Shown here piece by piece: positions 8,285-16,753 of a DNA stretch of 45,997 nucleotides. The position numbers and the translations under genes are program-made. The stretch comes from Pseudoduganella sp. Its GTDB lineage: Bacteria > Pseudomonadota > Gammaproteobacteria > Burkholderiales > Burkholderiaceae_D. The notes beneath the pieces were generated by a model, which saw only the letters and a list, made by a program, of their open reading frames with translations, was not told the origin of the DNA and ran no database searches. Numbering within the stretch: position 1 is the first letter of the stretch; each line of letters opens with the position of its first letter. The DNA is taken from contig JAJTCO010000055.1 in the NCBI GenBank assembly GCA_021323265.1, positions 1 to 45,997 on the forward strand. The letters are read 5' to 3'.

Positions 8285-9144
8285 GCCGCCTCCGCCAGGG
8301 CATAGCGCTGCGCCATCAGCGCCTCCTCCAGGCTTGGCTCTACCTGCTGCGCGCCGGCGCAAGGCATGCCCTGGTGCGCCACGCGCAGCTGCACCTGCGC
8401 GCCCTGGCGCTGCGCCTGCAGCACGTGCAGCTGGCTGCGCAGCGCGTCGTATTCGGCGGCATCCACGCTGGCCTGCCACACCTGGCCGCGCGCACGCTGC
8501 AGGATGGCCTCCGGCGTCTCCAGCGCCAGCAGGCGCCCCTTGCGCATGATCGCCAGCTGGCCGGCGATGCTTTCCACGTCCGGCACGATATGGGTGGATA
8601 CGATCACCAGCTTGCCGAAACCGAGTTCGGACAGCAGGCGGCGAAAGCGCAAGCGCTCCTCCGGGTCCAGGCCGGCCGTCGGCTCATCCACGATCAGGAT
8701 GTCCGGGTCGTTCAGCAGCGCCTGGGCGATGCCCAGGCGGCGCCGCATGCCGCCGGAGAACGAAGCCGCGGGCCGCCGCGCGTGTTCGGCCAGGTTGACC
8801 AGCTCCAGCAGGTGCCGGATGCGCGCCGGATCGCGCACGCCCTTCAGGGCCGCGAAATACTGCATGCATTCCAGGGCCGTCAGGTTCGGGTAGACGCCGA
8901 ACTCCTGCGGCAGGAAACCCAGCCTGCGGCGCATGGCGTCGGGCTGGCGCACGATGTCCACGCCGTCGAACAGGATGCTGCCCGCGCTGGGCCGGGACAA
9001 GGTGGCCACCAGCTGCATCAGCGTGGTCTTGCCCGCCCCGTTGTGACCAACCAGCCCGACCACACCGCTACCAAGTGTTAGTGAGACATCATCCACCGCT
9101 TTCAGGTCGCGATAGGCCTTGCTGACGTTGCGCAGTTCAAGCAT
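8281..9144 (-). CDS. ABC transporter ATP-binding protein
   Basis: 287 residues. Walker A GHNGAGKTT at about 33-41, Q-loop FLPQEFGVYPNLTALE, signature FSGGMRRRLG, Walker B ILIVDEPTAGLDP and H-loop STHIV are all intact. It groups with single-domain ATPases of ABC-2 exporters (CcmA/NatA class). The final 80 residues (VDAAEYDALRSQ onward) are an accessory domain. GGGGGAAC upstream supports the ATG at 9144. It energises the permease encoded directly downstream with a 4-bp overlap. Confidence 0.9.
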   Translation of the reverse strand: MLELRNVSKAYRDLKAVDDVSLTLGSGVVGLVGHNGAGKTTLMQLVATLSRPSAGSILFDGVDIVRQPDAMRRRLGFLPQEFGVYPNLTALECMQYFAALKGVRDPARIRHLLELVNLAEHARRPAASFSGGMRRRLGIAQALLNDPDILIVDEPTAGLDPEERLRFRRLLSELGFGKLVIVSTHIVPDVESIAGQLAIMRKGRLLALETPEAILQRARGQVWQASVDAAEYDALRSQLHVLQAQRQGAQVQLRVAHQGMPCAGAQQVEPSLEEALMAQRYALAEAA

Positions 9145-9355
9145 CTTGTTCCCCCGTTTGCATGATGCAGCGACTCTAGCGGCGGCGCCCCGGGAACGCG
9201 AGGAGCATGCGACAAACGGTCGGAACGGCATGATGGGTTGCAAGATTGCGAAACTGATTACATAAGTAGAATTTTGACTGGCATTTTCCCCACAGTTCGC
9301 GCGCCTTCCAAGCAAATAGTCAATGCCGAACAGGCTTTCCAGCTTGCAACAGGCA

Positions 9356-9361
9356 TATAAT
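9356..9361 (+). promoter_or_regulatory. Putative -10 element of the diguanylate cyclase gene
   Basis: A perfect TATAAT 39 bp before the TTG start, in the 256-bp gap between divergent genes. The region upstream has only a weak -35 (CTTTCC at 9335-9340, short spacing). Nothing else is recognised in this gap. Confidence 0.35.
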
Positions 9362-9400
9362 TGATTGCACACAACGCTCACCGCGCACCAAGGACCCAAG

Positions 9401-11491
9401 TTGTCACGCTTTCCGGTTTCGACCTTTTTCAAGCGACTGCACCAGTTGATTGGCGTCTGCCTGCTTGCGCCCCTGTGTGCATGGGCCCAGTCGCCGCTGG
9501 ACGCCGACATTGCCCGGATTCGCGAGCAGGTGCGCTTCGTCCCGGACAAGGCTTTGCTGCTGTTGCAGCATATGGAGCCGGAAGCGCGCATCGCCCCGCC
9601 GCTGACGCGCGCCGAATACCTGGCCCAGCTGGCACTGACCCACCGCAGCCTGGGCAAGTTCGACAGCGCGCTCGCCCTGGCGGAAGAATTGCACGCCTAC
9701 GGCCGCTCCCAGGACAACAAGATCATCATCGCCAAGGGCCTGCTGGCCAAGGCGTATGTGCGCTCGGCGATGAACGAGCGCCAGGTGTCGCACGAACTGG
9801 CGTTCGAAGCACAAAAAGTTGCCAACACCACCAGCGACATGGTGCTGCGCGTGCAGTCCACCATCACCGCCGGCCAGAGCTACGCGGAGCAAGGCAACTA
9901 CCCGGTGGCCCTGAATCGCCTGCAGTCGGCTGTGGAACTGGCGCACCAGGTGACCGAAGACAAGGTGCCGCTGGCCAGCGCGCTGAACGCCCTCACCCTG
10001 CTCTACACCCAGATGCGCGAGTACGACAAGGCCTGGGAAACCCTGGCCGAAACCTTTGAAGTGTCGGAAACGCTGAATTCGCCCGGCCGCATGTCCATCG
10101 CCAACAATACCGAGTATGGCCTGGCCATCGACACGCGCCAGTACAAGCGCGGCATGCGCGCGCTGCTCAACAACCTGGAGCTCACGCGCAAGATCGGCGC
10201 CAAGCGCATGATCGCCACCACGCTGGTGAACCTGTCCGACATCAACCTGAAGCTGCACGAGTTTCCCACCGCGCTGCGCTTTGCCAACGAAGCGGCGGCC
10301 GCCGCGCGCGAAGCCAACGACGAATCCATCGAAGCGACCTCCCGCATCAATGCAGGACAGGCCTATATGGGCACCGGCAAGGTCGCAGAAGGCAAGAAGG
10401 CTTTCGCGCTGGGCATGGCCTACTTCGAAAAGACCGGCGACAAGCCCGAACTGCAAGCGCTGCTGACGGAATACGGCCAGGCACTGGAACGGGTCGGCGA
10501 CTTCCAGGGCGCCGTGGAAGCCTACCACCGCGAGCGCACCATCTCCAACGAGATGTTCGAGGCGCAGCGCAAGAAGGCGATCTGGGAGCTGCAGGAAAAA
10601 TACGACACCGAGAAAAAGAAGCGGCAGATCGAATCGCTGTCGCACGAGAACGTGGCCAAGAGCGCCGAACTGAACGCGCGCCGCCTGCAGCAGCGCATCT
10701 GGTGGCTGCTGGCCGTGGTGTTCGCGCTGGCCGCGGTGATTGTCGGCCTGCTGTACCGCAAGGTGCGCCAGGCCAACGCCCAGCTGGAAGTGAAGAACCT
10801 GGAGCTGAAGGCGCAATCGTCGCTCGACCCATTGACTTCCTTGTACAACCGCCGCCACTTCCAGGACTACATGCGCTCGCACAACCAGGTCGAGCGGCGC
10901 GGCGCCAATGGCGAGGACATCGTGGGCGCCCTGTTCCTGCTGGACGTGGACCACTTCAAGCACGTCAACGACACCTACGGCCATGCCGCCGGCGACGCGG
11001 TGCTGAAGATGATCGCGGAAAGCCTGCGCGTGGCCCTGCGCGAAACCGACATGATCGTGCGCTGGGGCGGCGAGGAATTCCTGGCCTTCCTGCCGGCCAT
11101 TCCACGCAATGGCGTGGACGAAATCGCGCGCCGCATCCTGTCCTGCGTGTCGACCATGCCGGTGACGTTCCAGGACCACCAGATCCACGTCAACGTGTCG
11201 GTCGGCTTCGCCCCGTTCCCGCTGGCGCCGGGCGGCACGCCGCTGCCGTGGGAGCGTGCCGTGAACCTGGTGGACATGGCGCTCTACCTGGCCAAGGCCC
11301 ACGGCCGCAACCGCGCCTACGGCGTGCGCGGCTTCGAGAACTTCGAACAGACCTCGATGGAAGCCATCGAGCAAAACCTGGAACAGGCCTGGCGCGCCGG
11401 CTTCGTCGACCTGACCCTGGTGCTGGGCGGGGCGCCCGACGAGCCGCCGCCCTCCAACGTGGTGCCGCTGAAGACCAAGACCGGCAACTAG
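9401..11491 (+). CDS. TPR-sensor diguanylate cyclase (GGDEF)
   Basis: About 696 residues. A cleavable signal (LIGVCLLAPLCAWA-QS) is followed by 10-12 TPR-like helical repeats to about 400, a charged coiled coil, one membrane helix at about 434-452 (WWLLAVVFALAAVIVGLLY) and a cytoplasmic GGDEF domain. The active site is GGEEF at about 556-560 and the product-inhibition site RETD lies five residues before it, so the enzyme should make cyclic-di-GMP and feel product inhibition. The TPR part would lie in the periplasm. I chose TTG at 9401, preceded by AGGA at six bases, over an in-frame TTG at 9365. Its stop codon shares CTAG with the convergent lipoprotein gene. Confidence 0.9.
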   Translation: MSRFPVSTFFKRLHQLIGVCLLAPLCAWAQSPLDADIARIREQVRFVPDKALLLLQHMEPEARIAPPLTRAEYLAQLALTHRSLGKFDSALALAEELHAYGRSQDNKIIIAKGLLAKAYVRSAMNERQVSHELAFEAQKVANTTSDMVLRVQSTITAGQSYAEQGNYPVALNRLQSAVELAHQVTEDKVPLASALNALTLLYTQMREYDKAWETLAETFEVSETLNSPGRMSIANNTEYGLAIDTRQYKRGMRALLNNLELTRKIGAKRMIATTLVNLSDINLKLHEFPTALRFANEAAAAAREANDESIEATSRINAGQAYMGTGKVAEGKKAFALGMAYFEKTGDKPELQALLTEYGQALERVGDFQGAVEAYHRERTISNEMFEAQRKKAIWELQEKYDTEKKKRQIESLSHENVAKSAELNARRLQQRIWWLLAVVFALAAVIVGLLYRKVRQANAQLEVKNLELKAQSSLDPLTSLYNRRHFQDYMRSHNQVERRGANGEDIVGALFLLDVDHFKHVNDTYGHAAGDAVLKMIAESLRVALRETDMIVRWGGEEFLAFLPAIPRNGVDEIARRILSCVSTMPVTFQDHQIHVNVSVGFAPFPLAPGGTPLPWERAVNLVDMALYLAKAHGRNRAYGVRGFENFEQTSMEAIEQNLEQAWRAGFVDLTLVLGGAPDEPPPSNVVPLKTKTGN

Positions 11492-11781
11492 TTCTTTTCC
11501 TTGCGTGCCTCGCGGGCCGATTCCTGGATTTCCTTGCCCGCCTCCTCGACCTTTTCGCCCAGCTTTTCGGTCGCCTTGTTCAGCTTTTCGCCGGCCTTCT
11601 GCGCCGCCTCGTCCAGCTTTTCGCCGGCCTGCTCCAGCTTTTCGCCGGCCTTGTCCGCCGCCTTGTCGATCTCGCGGCCGGCCTGTTCGGCCGGGCCGAT
11701 GCGCTTGTCCTCCGGCTTCTGGCAGCCGCTGGCCGCCACCAGCGCGAGTGCCGCGCACAGTCCTGCAATCATGGTTTTCAT
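11488..11781 (-). CDS. Small Ala/Glu/Lys-repeat lipoprotein
   Basis: 97 residues. The signal ends at a lipobox ASGC (Cys about 20), so it should be a lipid-anchored envelope protein. The mature part is a continuous charged helix made of near-repeats AGEKLEQ, AGEKLDE, AGEKLNK, ATEKLGEK, AGKEIQE, resembling apolipoprotein/LEA-like helices. No enzymatic motif. It might act as an envelope spacer or stress protein; this is inference. The 3' end overlaps the diguanylate cyclase gene by four bases, both strands using one CTAG. Confidence 0.8.
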   Translation of the reverse strand: MKTMIAGLCAALALVAASGCQKPEDKRIGPAEQAGREIDKAADKAGEKLEQAGEKLDEAAQKAGEKLNKATEKLGEKVEEAGKEIQESAREARKEKN

Positions 11782-11790
11782 GGTGTTTCC

Positions 11791-11826
11791 TTGGCTGTGA
11801 ACACAGCCAAAATCTTACGCTAGAAT
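11791..11826. promoter_or_regulatory. Palindrome and -10 in the divergent 11782-11832 gap
   Basis: Perfect 8-bp arms TTGGCTGT (11791-11798) and ACAGCCAA (11803-11810) around GAAC, then TAGAAT at 11821-11826. The palindrome lies 10 bp upstream of the minus-strand lipoprotein ATG and over the -35 area of the plus-strand gene, so it could be an operator serving both. The -10 ends six bases before the plus-strand ATG at 11833. Confidence 0.4.
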
Positions 11827-11832
11827 AGCCGC

Positions 11833-12483
11833 ATGGACACGCACATTCCCATCCTTAAGCGGGCGGGCATGGTGCTTGTGGTGCTGGGCGCCTGCGACCT
11901 GCTGGCCATGCGGTCCGGCCTTCTGCTGCCTGGCACGGCAGCTGGCATCGGTTTGCTGTGCGGCAGCCTGCGCGTCGCTTCCATCGTGCGCTGGCTGGCT
12001 GCCTTCGCGCTGTGCGCCCTGGGCGTGATGCTGCTGGCCTGGCCCCTGATGCAGCCGGTGGACCTGACGCTGACCCAGCTCAAGCTGCAGCCGCGCCTCC
12101 TGCCTTCCCTGCTCGCCAGCGCCGCCTGGCTGATCCTCCTGTACTGGTTGTACCGCACCCTGGGTGCCCCCGCCGTGCTGGCCGCGCGCCGCGCCGCCGG
12201 ACACAGGCTGCATCACATGGGCCTGCCGGCCGCCAGCGGCGCCACCCTCTCCCTGCTGACCTGCGTCACGCTGGCGTCGATGCTAAATGGCGCTGCGGCC
12301 GAGCGCGCGCGGCGCGCCGCCGAACGCCAGTTCGGGCCCGATTACCGCTACCACGTGGCCGCGCTCCGGGTATCGCAGGCGCACGGGGCGCGCCAGGTGG
12401 AAGGACTGGTGATGGCGTGGAATGGCCACGAGATCCGCAACATCCCCGTCGCCTGGCAGGAAGACGCTAGCGGCGGCCGATAA
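11833..12483 (+). CDS. Hypothetical membrane protein with C-terminal soluble domain
   Basis: 216 residues, family not recognised. Four hydrophobic segments lie at about 10-30, 36-50, 55-75 and 92-108, with a further one around 138-153 (GATLSLLTCVTLASML). The final 60 residues (FGPDYRYHVAALRVSQ onward) are soluble and resemble a small beta domain. No ribosome site is visible: a TAGAAT -10 ends six bases before the ATG, so the message may be leaderless. It ends 17 bp inside the convergent membrane-protein gene. Confidence 0.65.
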   Translation: MDTHIPILKRAGMVLVVLGACDLLAMRSGLLLPGTAAGIGLLCGSLRVASIVRWLAAFALCALGVMLLAWPLMQPVDLTLTQLKLQPRLLPSLLASAAWLILLYWLYRTLGAPAVLAARRAAGHRLHHMGLPAASGATLSLLTCVTLASMLNGAAAERARRAAERQFGPDYRYHVAALRVSQAHGARQVEGLVMAWNGHEIRNIPVAWQEDASGGR

Positions 12484-12748
12484 GGAAGGCGCCCGCCAGC
12501 GTGGCCACGCCAAACACCAGCAAGGTGCTGCAGATGGCCAGGTTGAGGAATTTGGACAGGCCGAACACGCCGAGCGCGGCAGCGCCCAGGAAAGCCACGC
12601 CCCAGAACATGAGCCAGCCGGCGGTATCGGCCGACATGCGCCCGGTGCCGCGCGCGCGGACATGGCGCACGAAGGCGCGCCGGATGACGTTGGATGCCAG
12701 CAACAGCAACAGGAATGCGCTGCCGGCGGCAAGTTGACTTAGCTGCAT
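12467..12748 (-). CDS. Small membrane protein, function unknown
   Basis: 93 residues with three hydrophobic stretches (GSAFLLLLLASNVI; AGWLMFWGVAFLGAAALGVFGL; LAICSTLLVFGVATLAGAFLI) and a basic loop RRAFVRHVRARGTG after the first. Ends GRR. GGAGGGCAG just before the ATG at 12748 is a good ribosome site. Family not recognised. It is transcribed towards the plus-strand membrane protein and overlaps its 3' end by 17 bp. Confidence 0.7.
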   Translation of the reverse strand: MQLSQLAAGSAFLLLLLASNVIRRAFVRHVRARGTGRMSADTAGWLMFWGVAFLGAAALGVFGLSKFLNLAICSTLLVFGVATLAGAFLIGRR

Positions 12749-12801
12749 CTGCCCTCCATCGCGGGCCTGGGCCCTGGAACAGATGGTAGCACCGCGCGCC
12801 G

Positions 12802-13272
12802 TCAGTCGGCGACGATCTTCTTCGGCGGCGGCGGCGGGGCAAAGGCGACGGTATCGCCTTCCGGCGCCGTGTCCTGGGCTTCCGAATACTCGAGCCAACG
12901 GTCCAGGCTGGCCCGCCGGCGGATGCTGATGCCCTTGGTGCTGATATAGCCGATCTGCTCGAAGTTATCCATCTTGCACACCATCTTGGAGGTGGTGGGC
13001 AGGTTGTCCAGCAGGCGATCGTAGGCCTTGCGCGCCTTCTGCTCCCACTTGGCGAGGGTCGGCTCGTTGAAGCGGTTGCTCTCGTAGTAGATGGTGAGCG
13101 TATGGTCGTGATTGCCGAAGCCGACCACCGCCGCACCCTTGCGCACGGCACTCAGGATGTCTTCCTTGATATTGGCGGTAGGGACGAAGACTGCCGCGCG
13201 GCTGTCCGTTTCGTCCGGCCGCTGCAGCGGCAAGTCCTGGCCAAACTGTACACCCATTGCTGCTCCCCGCAT
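12802..13272 (-). CDS. Hypothetical protein
   Basis: 156 residues, soluble, no signal peptide, family not recognised. The centre has alternating hydrophobic/charged segments (KGAAVVGFGNHDHTLTIYYE) followed by a helical part (LAKWEQKARKAYDRLLDNL) and ends with a Pro-rich tail APPPPPKKIVAD. The start is uncertain: ATG 13272 has only a distant AGGA, while an in-frame ATG at 13257 has GGGGAG too close (two bases). Confidence 0.6.
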   Translation of the reverse strand: MRGAAMGVQFGQDLPLQRPDETDSRAAVFVPTANIKEDILSAVRKGAAVVGFGNHDHTLTIYYESNRFNEPTLAKWEQKARKAYDRLLDNLPTTSKMVCKMDNFEQIGYISTKGISIRRRASLDRWLEYSEAQDTAPEGDTVAFAPPPPPKKIVAD

Positions 13273-13363
13273 GATGGTGGGCCGGTTCCTGGAATGTTTC
13301 TCCCCGGCTATATTTGTCCGATTCTACCTCGCCCCCCTTCCCGGTACAAGCGGCGGCACGCCG

Positions 13364-13369
13364 TATAAT
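13364..13369 (+). promoter_or_regulatory. Putative -10 element (TATAAT) before the M29-like gene
   Basis: Perfect TATAAT 31 bp before the ATG at 13401, in the gap between divergent genes. No clear -35 match 17 bp upstream. Confidence 0.35.
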
Positions 13370-13400
13370 GCGCAGGCCTCATCCTCTTTATAGCCCCAAA

Positions 13401-14429
13401 ATGACGCCTTTTCCACCTGCCGCCCGCGATTCGGCAGCCCGCCATGTGCGCGACCTGCTTGCCCATGCCATCGAATACGCCCTGCCACAGCAGGCTTTGG
13501 TGGTTTTCGACCAGCGCAGCCCGCTGTCCGAAGTGCTGGCCGGCGCCTACCGCGCGGCCCTGCCGCAAGGCCGTTTCATCGACTTCGACACGGTGCAGCC
13601 GGACGCCGTACTTGCGGCTTTCGAGCAACTGAATGCGGGTGACCTGGTGGTACTGGTGCAAACTACCAGCTTCCGCCTGAACGAATACCGCATCCGTATG
13701 GAGTTGTTCAAGCGCGGCCTGAAGGTGATCGAGCACATGCACCTGTCGCGCATGCCGGACGAGCAAGGCCTGGTGTACATCGACGCCCTCGCCTACGATC
13801 CCGCCTACTACCGCGGCGTCGGCCACGCGCTCAAGGCGCGCATCGACCGTGCCCGTTCGGGCGTGGTGGAAAGCGGCGGCGAACGCCTGGTGTTCGCTTC
13901 CCCGTTCGAGGAAGCCAAGCTGAATATCGGCGACTACAGCGCCATGAAAAACGTCGGCGGCCTGTTTCCGATCGGCGAAGTATTCACCGAAGCGCAGGAC
14001 CTGGAAGCGGTGAACGGCCGCGCCAAGGTGTTCGTCTTCGGCGACACCACCTTCCACGTCAACCGGCCCGCCACGCCAATCACCATGATCGTGGAAAGAG
14101 GCCGCGTGGTAGGCGCCGAAAACAGCACGCCCGAATTCGACAATATGCTGTCGATCATCCGCGCACACGAAGGCGAGGTCTGGGTGCGCGAGCTGGGCTT
14201 CGGCATGAACCGCGCCTTCTCGCGCGAGCGCACGGTGGACGACATCGGCACCTACGAGCGCATGTGCGGCATCCACCTGTCGCTGGGCGCCAAGCACGGC
14301 CAGTACCAGAAGCCACAGTTCAAGCGCAAAGACGCGCGCTTCCACGTCGATGTCTTCGTCCAGACCGACGCGGTCTACCTGGACGACGACCAGGTCTACC
14401 GCGACGGCGGCTGGGTGACTGGGCGCTGA
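13401..14429 (+). CDS. M29-aminopeptidase/NicX-like metalloprotein
   Basis: 342 residues. The C-terminal half carries the metal-site pattern of the thermophilic aminopeptidase (M29) fold, which also includes the 2,5-dihydroxypyridine dioxygenase NicX: a Glu in VWVRELGFGMNRAF, a His in GIHLSLGAKHGQ and an H-x-D in FHVDVFVQT. The N-terminal half (VVFDQRSPLSEVLAGAYRAAL) matches the nucleotide-like domain of the same family. It could be a peptidase or a ring-cleaving enzyme; the family assignment is from motifs only. The last 34 bases overlap the convergent DUF418 gene. Confidence 0.65.
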   Translation: MTPFPPAARDSAARHVRDLLAHAIEYALPQQALVVFDQRSPLSEVLAGAYRAALPQGRFIDFDTVQPDAVLAAFEQLNAGDLVVLVQTTSFRLNEYRIRMELFKRGLKVIEHMHLSRMPDEQGLVYIDALAYDPAYYRGVGHALKARIDRARSGVVESGGERLVFASPFEEAKLNIGDYSAMKNVGGLFPIGEVFTEAQDLEAVNGRAKVFVFGDTTFHVNRPATPITMIVERGRVVGAENSTPEFDNMLSIIRAHEGEVWVRELGFGMNRAFSRERTVDDIGTYERMCGIHLSLGAKHGQYQKPQFKRKDARFHVDVFVQTDAVYLDDDQVYRDGGWVTGR

Positions 14430-15577
14430 TCCGACCAGCGTCCATTGGTCACGGCGCGCAGCAGCCACTCGGCCGGGCCGTAAGTGTGGCGCTTGAGCCA
14501 CCAGGCGCTGAGGGTCATTTGCGCGAAGTAGATGGCGAACACCAGGGCCATCACCGCCAGCGGCGGCAGCTCATTGCACAAGCGCAGCCCGTAGCCGGTG
14601 AACAGCAAGGCCATCACCACCGACTGCATCAGGTAATTGGTCAAAGCGATCTTGCCCATCGGCGCCAGCGCCGACACCACGCGCGCGCTGAAGCGGCTGT
14701 CGAACAACATCAGCAAGCCAGCCACGTACGATGCGGTGAGGAACGGCGCCGTAAGGTAGCTGAGCGCCGTGGCGAACATGATCATCGTGCCGTCCGGATC
14801 GTATTCGGAGGCCGCCGCATACAGCGTCGCCCCCGCCAGCCCGACCGGCAACCCCACCTTCAGCACGCGCGGCAGCAGGTGGCGGAAGGCATCCACATGC
14901 GCAAACAGCTGCATGCGTCCAGCCGCCCGCCCCAGCAGGAACATGGCCAGCGCACTCGGCCCCTGCGCGAACAGCAGCAAGGCCACGGTCGTCGGGAACT
15001 CGCTCATGGTGTAAGCCAGCGAGGCGCGCCAGTCGCCATGGAATGCCGCCAGCTTGGCCAGCGCCGGCTCGGCATCGGCTCCCATGCCTTCCGGCGCCAG
15101 CATCACGACGGCGCCAAGCACCGCCAGCATCAGCGCCGACAACAGCAGCAGCACTGCAGCCCCGCGCAGCGCCGCACGTTGCGAGGCAGCCCACGTCACC
15201 AGCACGAAACTCAACAGGCCATAGAGGTGCAGGATATCGCCGTAAAACAGGAAGCAGCCATGCAGTACGCCCAGCACCAGCAAGCCGAAGGCCCGCCGCT
15301 GCATGCGCGGGCGGAATGCCGCGCCGGCGCGCTCCGCCGCCGCCATCTGCAAGGTAAAGCTATAGCCAAACAGGAAGGAGAACAGCAGGTAGAACTTGGT
15401 CTCGAACAGCAGCGCCGCCACAAACCGCACCGCCAGGTCCAGCGCCCCCGCATAACGCGGGTTATTGATCCCGACCGCAAAATAAGGATCGGCAAAGGCC
15501 CAGATATTCACGGCCAGGATGCCCAGCAGCGCAAAGCCGCGCAATGCGTCTACATTGAGGAGGCGGTATTGGTTCAT
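14396..15577 (-). CDS. DUF418 family membrane protein (YeiB-like), downstream copy
   Basis: 393 residues, about ten membrane helices. The opening NVDALRGFALLGILAVNIW and the C-terminal GKIALTNYLMQS ... YGPAEWLLR segments define the DUF418/YeiB family, related to acyltransferase-like membrane proteins; the role is unproven. It is a tandem paralogue of the gene immediately upstream, with the same start and end motifs, and its ATG overlaps that gene's stop (ATGA). The 3' end runs 34 bp into the convergent M29-like gene. Confidence 0.88.
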   Translation of the reverse strand: MNQYRLLNVDALRGFALLGILAVNIWAFADPYFAVGINNPRYAGALDLAVRFVAALLFETKFYLLFSFLFGYSFTLQMAAAERAGAAFRPRMQRRAFGLLVLGVLHGCFLFYGDILHLYGLLSFVLVTWAASQRAALRGAAVLLLLSALMLAVLGAVVMLAPEGMGADAEPALAKLAAFHGDWRASLAYTMSEFPTTVALLLFAQGPSALAMFLLGRAAGRMQLFAHVDAFRHLLPRVLKVGLPVGLAGATLYAAASEYDPDGTMIMFATALSYLTAPFLTASYVAGLLMLFDSRFSARVVSALAPMGKIALTNYLMQSVVMALLFTGYGLRLCNELPPLAVMALVFAIYFAQMTLSAWWLKRHTYGPAEWLLRAVTNGRWSDQRPVTQPPSR

Positions 15578-16746
15578 TCGGTTCGCAGCCTTGAAGGAGT
15601 CCAGCTCCAGTTCGTTATACCGCGCAGCAGCCATTCGGCCGGGCCGTAAGCGTGGCGCCGGGACCACCAGGCGCTCAGCGCCATTTGCGCGCCGAAGATG
15701 GCCAACACGATAGCCATGACGCCCAGCGGCGGCACGCGGTTGCACAGCCCAAGTCCATAGCCGGTGAACAGCAACGCCAGCACGAGCGACTGCAGCAGGT
15801 AATTGCTCAAGGCCAGGCGCCCCATCGGCGCCAATGCCGCCTGCAGGCGCGCGCCCGCAGTGGTTTCGAACAGCATCAGCATCAGCGCGATGTAGGCCGC
15901 CGTCAGGAAAGGACCCACCAACATATTGGCCGACACGGCAATCAGACCGCCGGCCATGGATGGATAGAACGTGCTGTAGGCCGCGATGAGCGCCTCGCCC
16001 ACCAGCCCCACCGGCAAGCAAAGCCACAGCACGCGCGGCAGCAAATGACGGAAGCTGTCAATGCGCGCCAGCACTTGTTCGCGGCCGGCAGCAAAGCCCA
16101 CCAGGAACATGGCCAGCGAACTTGGGCCCATGAACGGCAGGCTCGCCAGGTTGCCTGGGAACGCACCCATGAAGTGCGCCTGCGTTGCCGCCGCACTGCC
16201 ATGGAAGGCCGCCAGTTTCGCCGCAATTTCGGCACTGTATTTCAGACGCTCCCCGCCTTCGATGAAGCTGGCGATCAGCCCCATGGCGCCCAACAGCAAG
16301 GCCGGCAACACCAACAGCCAGGCAGCACGCCGCAGCGCACGCTGCGGCGACAAGCCATGCCACGCCAGCAGGAAGAAGCTCAGCAAGCCATAGCTGTTCA
16401 GGATATCGCCCTCGAACAGCAGGCAGCCATGCAGTATGCCTAAAGCGAACAATCCCAGGCCGCGCCGCAGCATGCGTGCCTTGAAACTGGTATCGGCACG
16501 CTGCGCCGCATCCAGCTGCAGCGAAAAGCTATAACCGAACAAGAGCGAGAACAGCAGGTAGAACTTGCCATCGAAAAGCAAAGCGACCAGGTAGCGCACG
16601 GCCTGGTCCAGCGTGCCGGTGTAATCGACATGCGCAGTACCGCTGCGGAAATAAGGATCGGCGAAAGACCAGATATTGACAGCCAGGATGCCCAGCAGCG
16701 CAAAGCCGCGCAGTGCATCCACATTGTGGAGACGGGATTGATTCAT
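15574..16746 (-). CDS. DUF418 family membrane protein (YeiB-like), upstream copy
   Basis: 390 residues with the same plan as its downstream neighbour: RLHNVDALRGFALLGILAVN at the start, FYLLFSLLFGYSFSLQL after the second helix, GRLALSNYLLQSLVLALLFTGYGLGLCN and HAYGPAEWLLRGITN near the end. The two copies are clearly homologous over their whole length but much diverged in the middle, so the duplication is old. Function unknown; members may transfer acyl groups at the membrane. It follows the LysR gene by seven bases on the same strand, so it may share that transcript. Confidence 0.88.
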   Translation of the reverse strand: MNQSRLHNVDALRGFALLGILAVNIWSFADPYFRSGTAHVDYTGTLDQAVRYLVALLFDGKFYLLFSLLFGYSFSLQLDAAQRADTSFKARMLRRGLGLFALGILHGCLLFEGDILNSYGLLSFFLLAWHGLSPQRALRRAAWLLVLPALLLGAMGLIASFIEGGERLKYSAEIAAKLAAFHGSAAATQAHFMGAFPGNLASLPFMGPSSLAMFLVGFAAGREQVLARIDSFRHLLPRVLWLCLPVGLVGEALIAAYSTFYPSMAGGLIAVSANMLVGPFLTAAYIALMLMLFETTAGARLQAALAPMGRLALSNYLLQSLVLALLFTGYGLGLCNRVPPLGVMAIVLAIFGAQMALSAWWSRRHAYGPAEWLLRGITNWSWTPSRLRTE

Positions 16747-16753
16747 CCCGCGA

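Noticed and set aside
11794..11807. LexA box (CTGT ... ACAG) in the 11791-11810 palindrome
   Set aside because: The spacing between CTG and CAG is six bases, not the ten needed for a LexA site.
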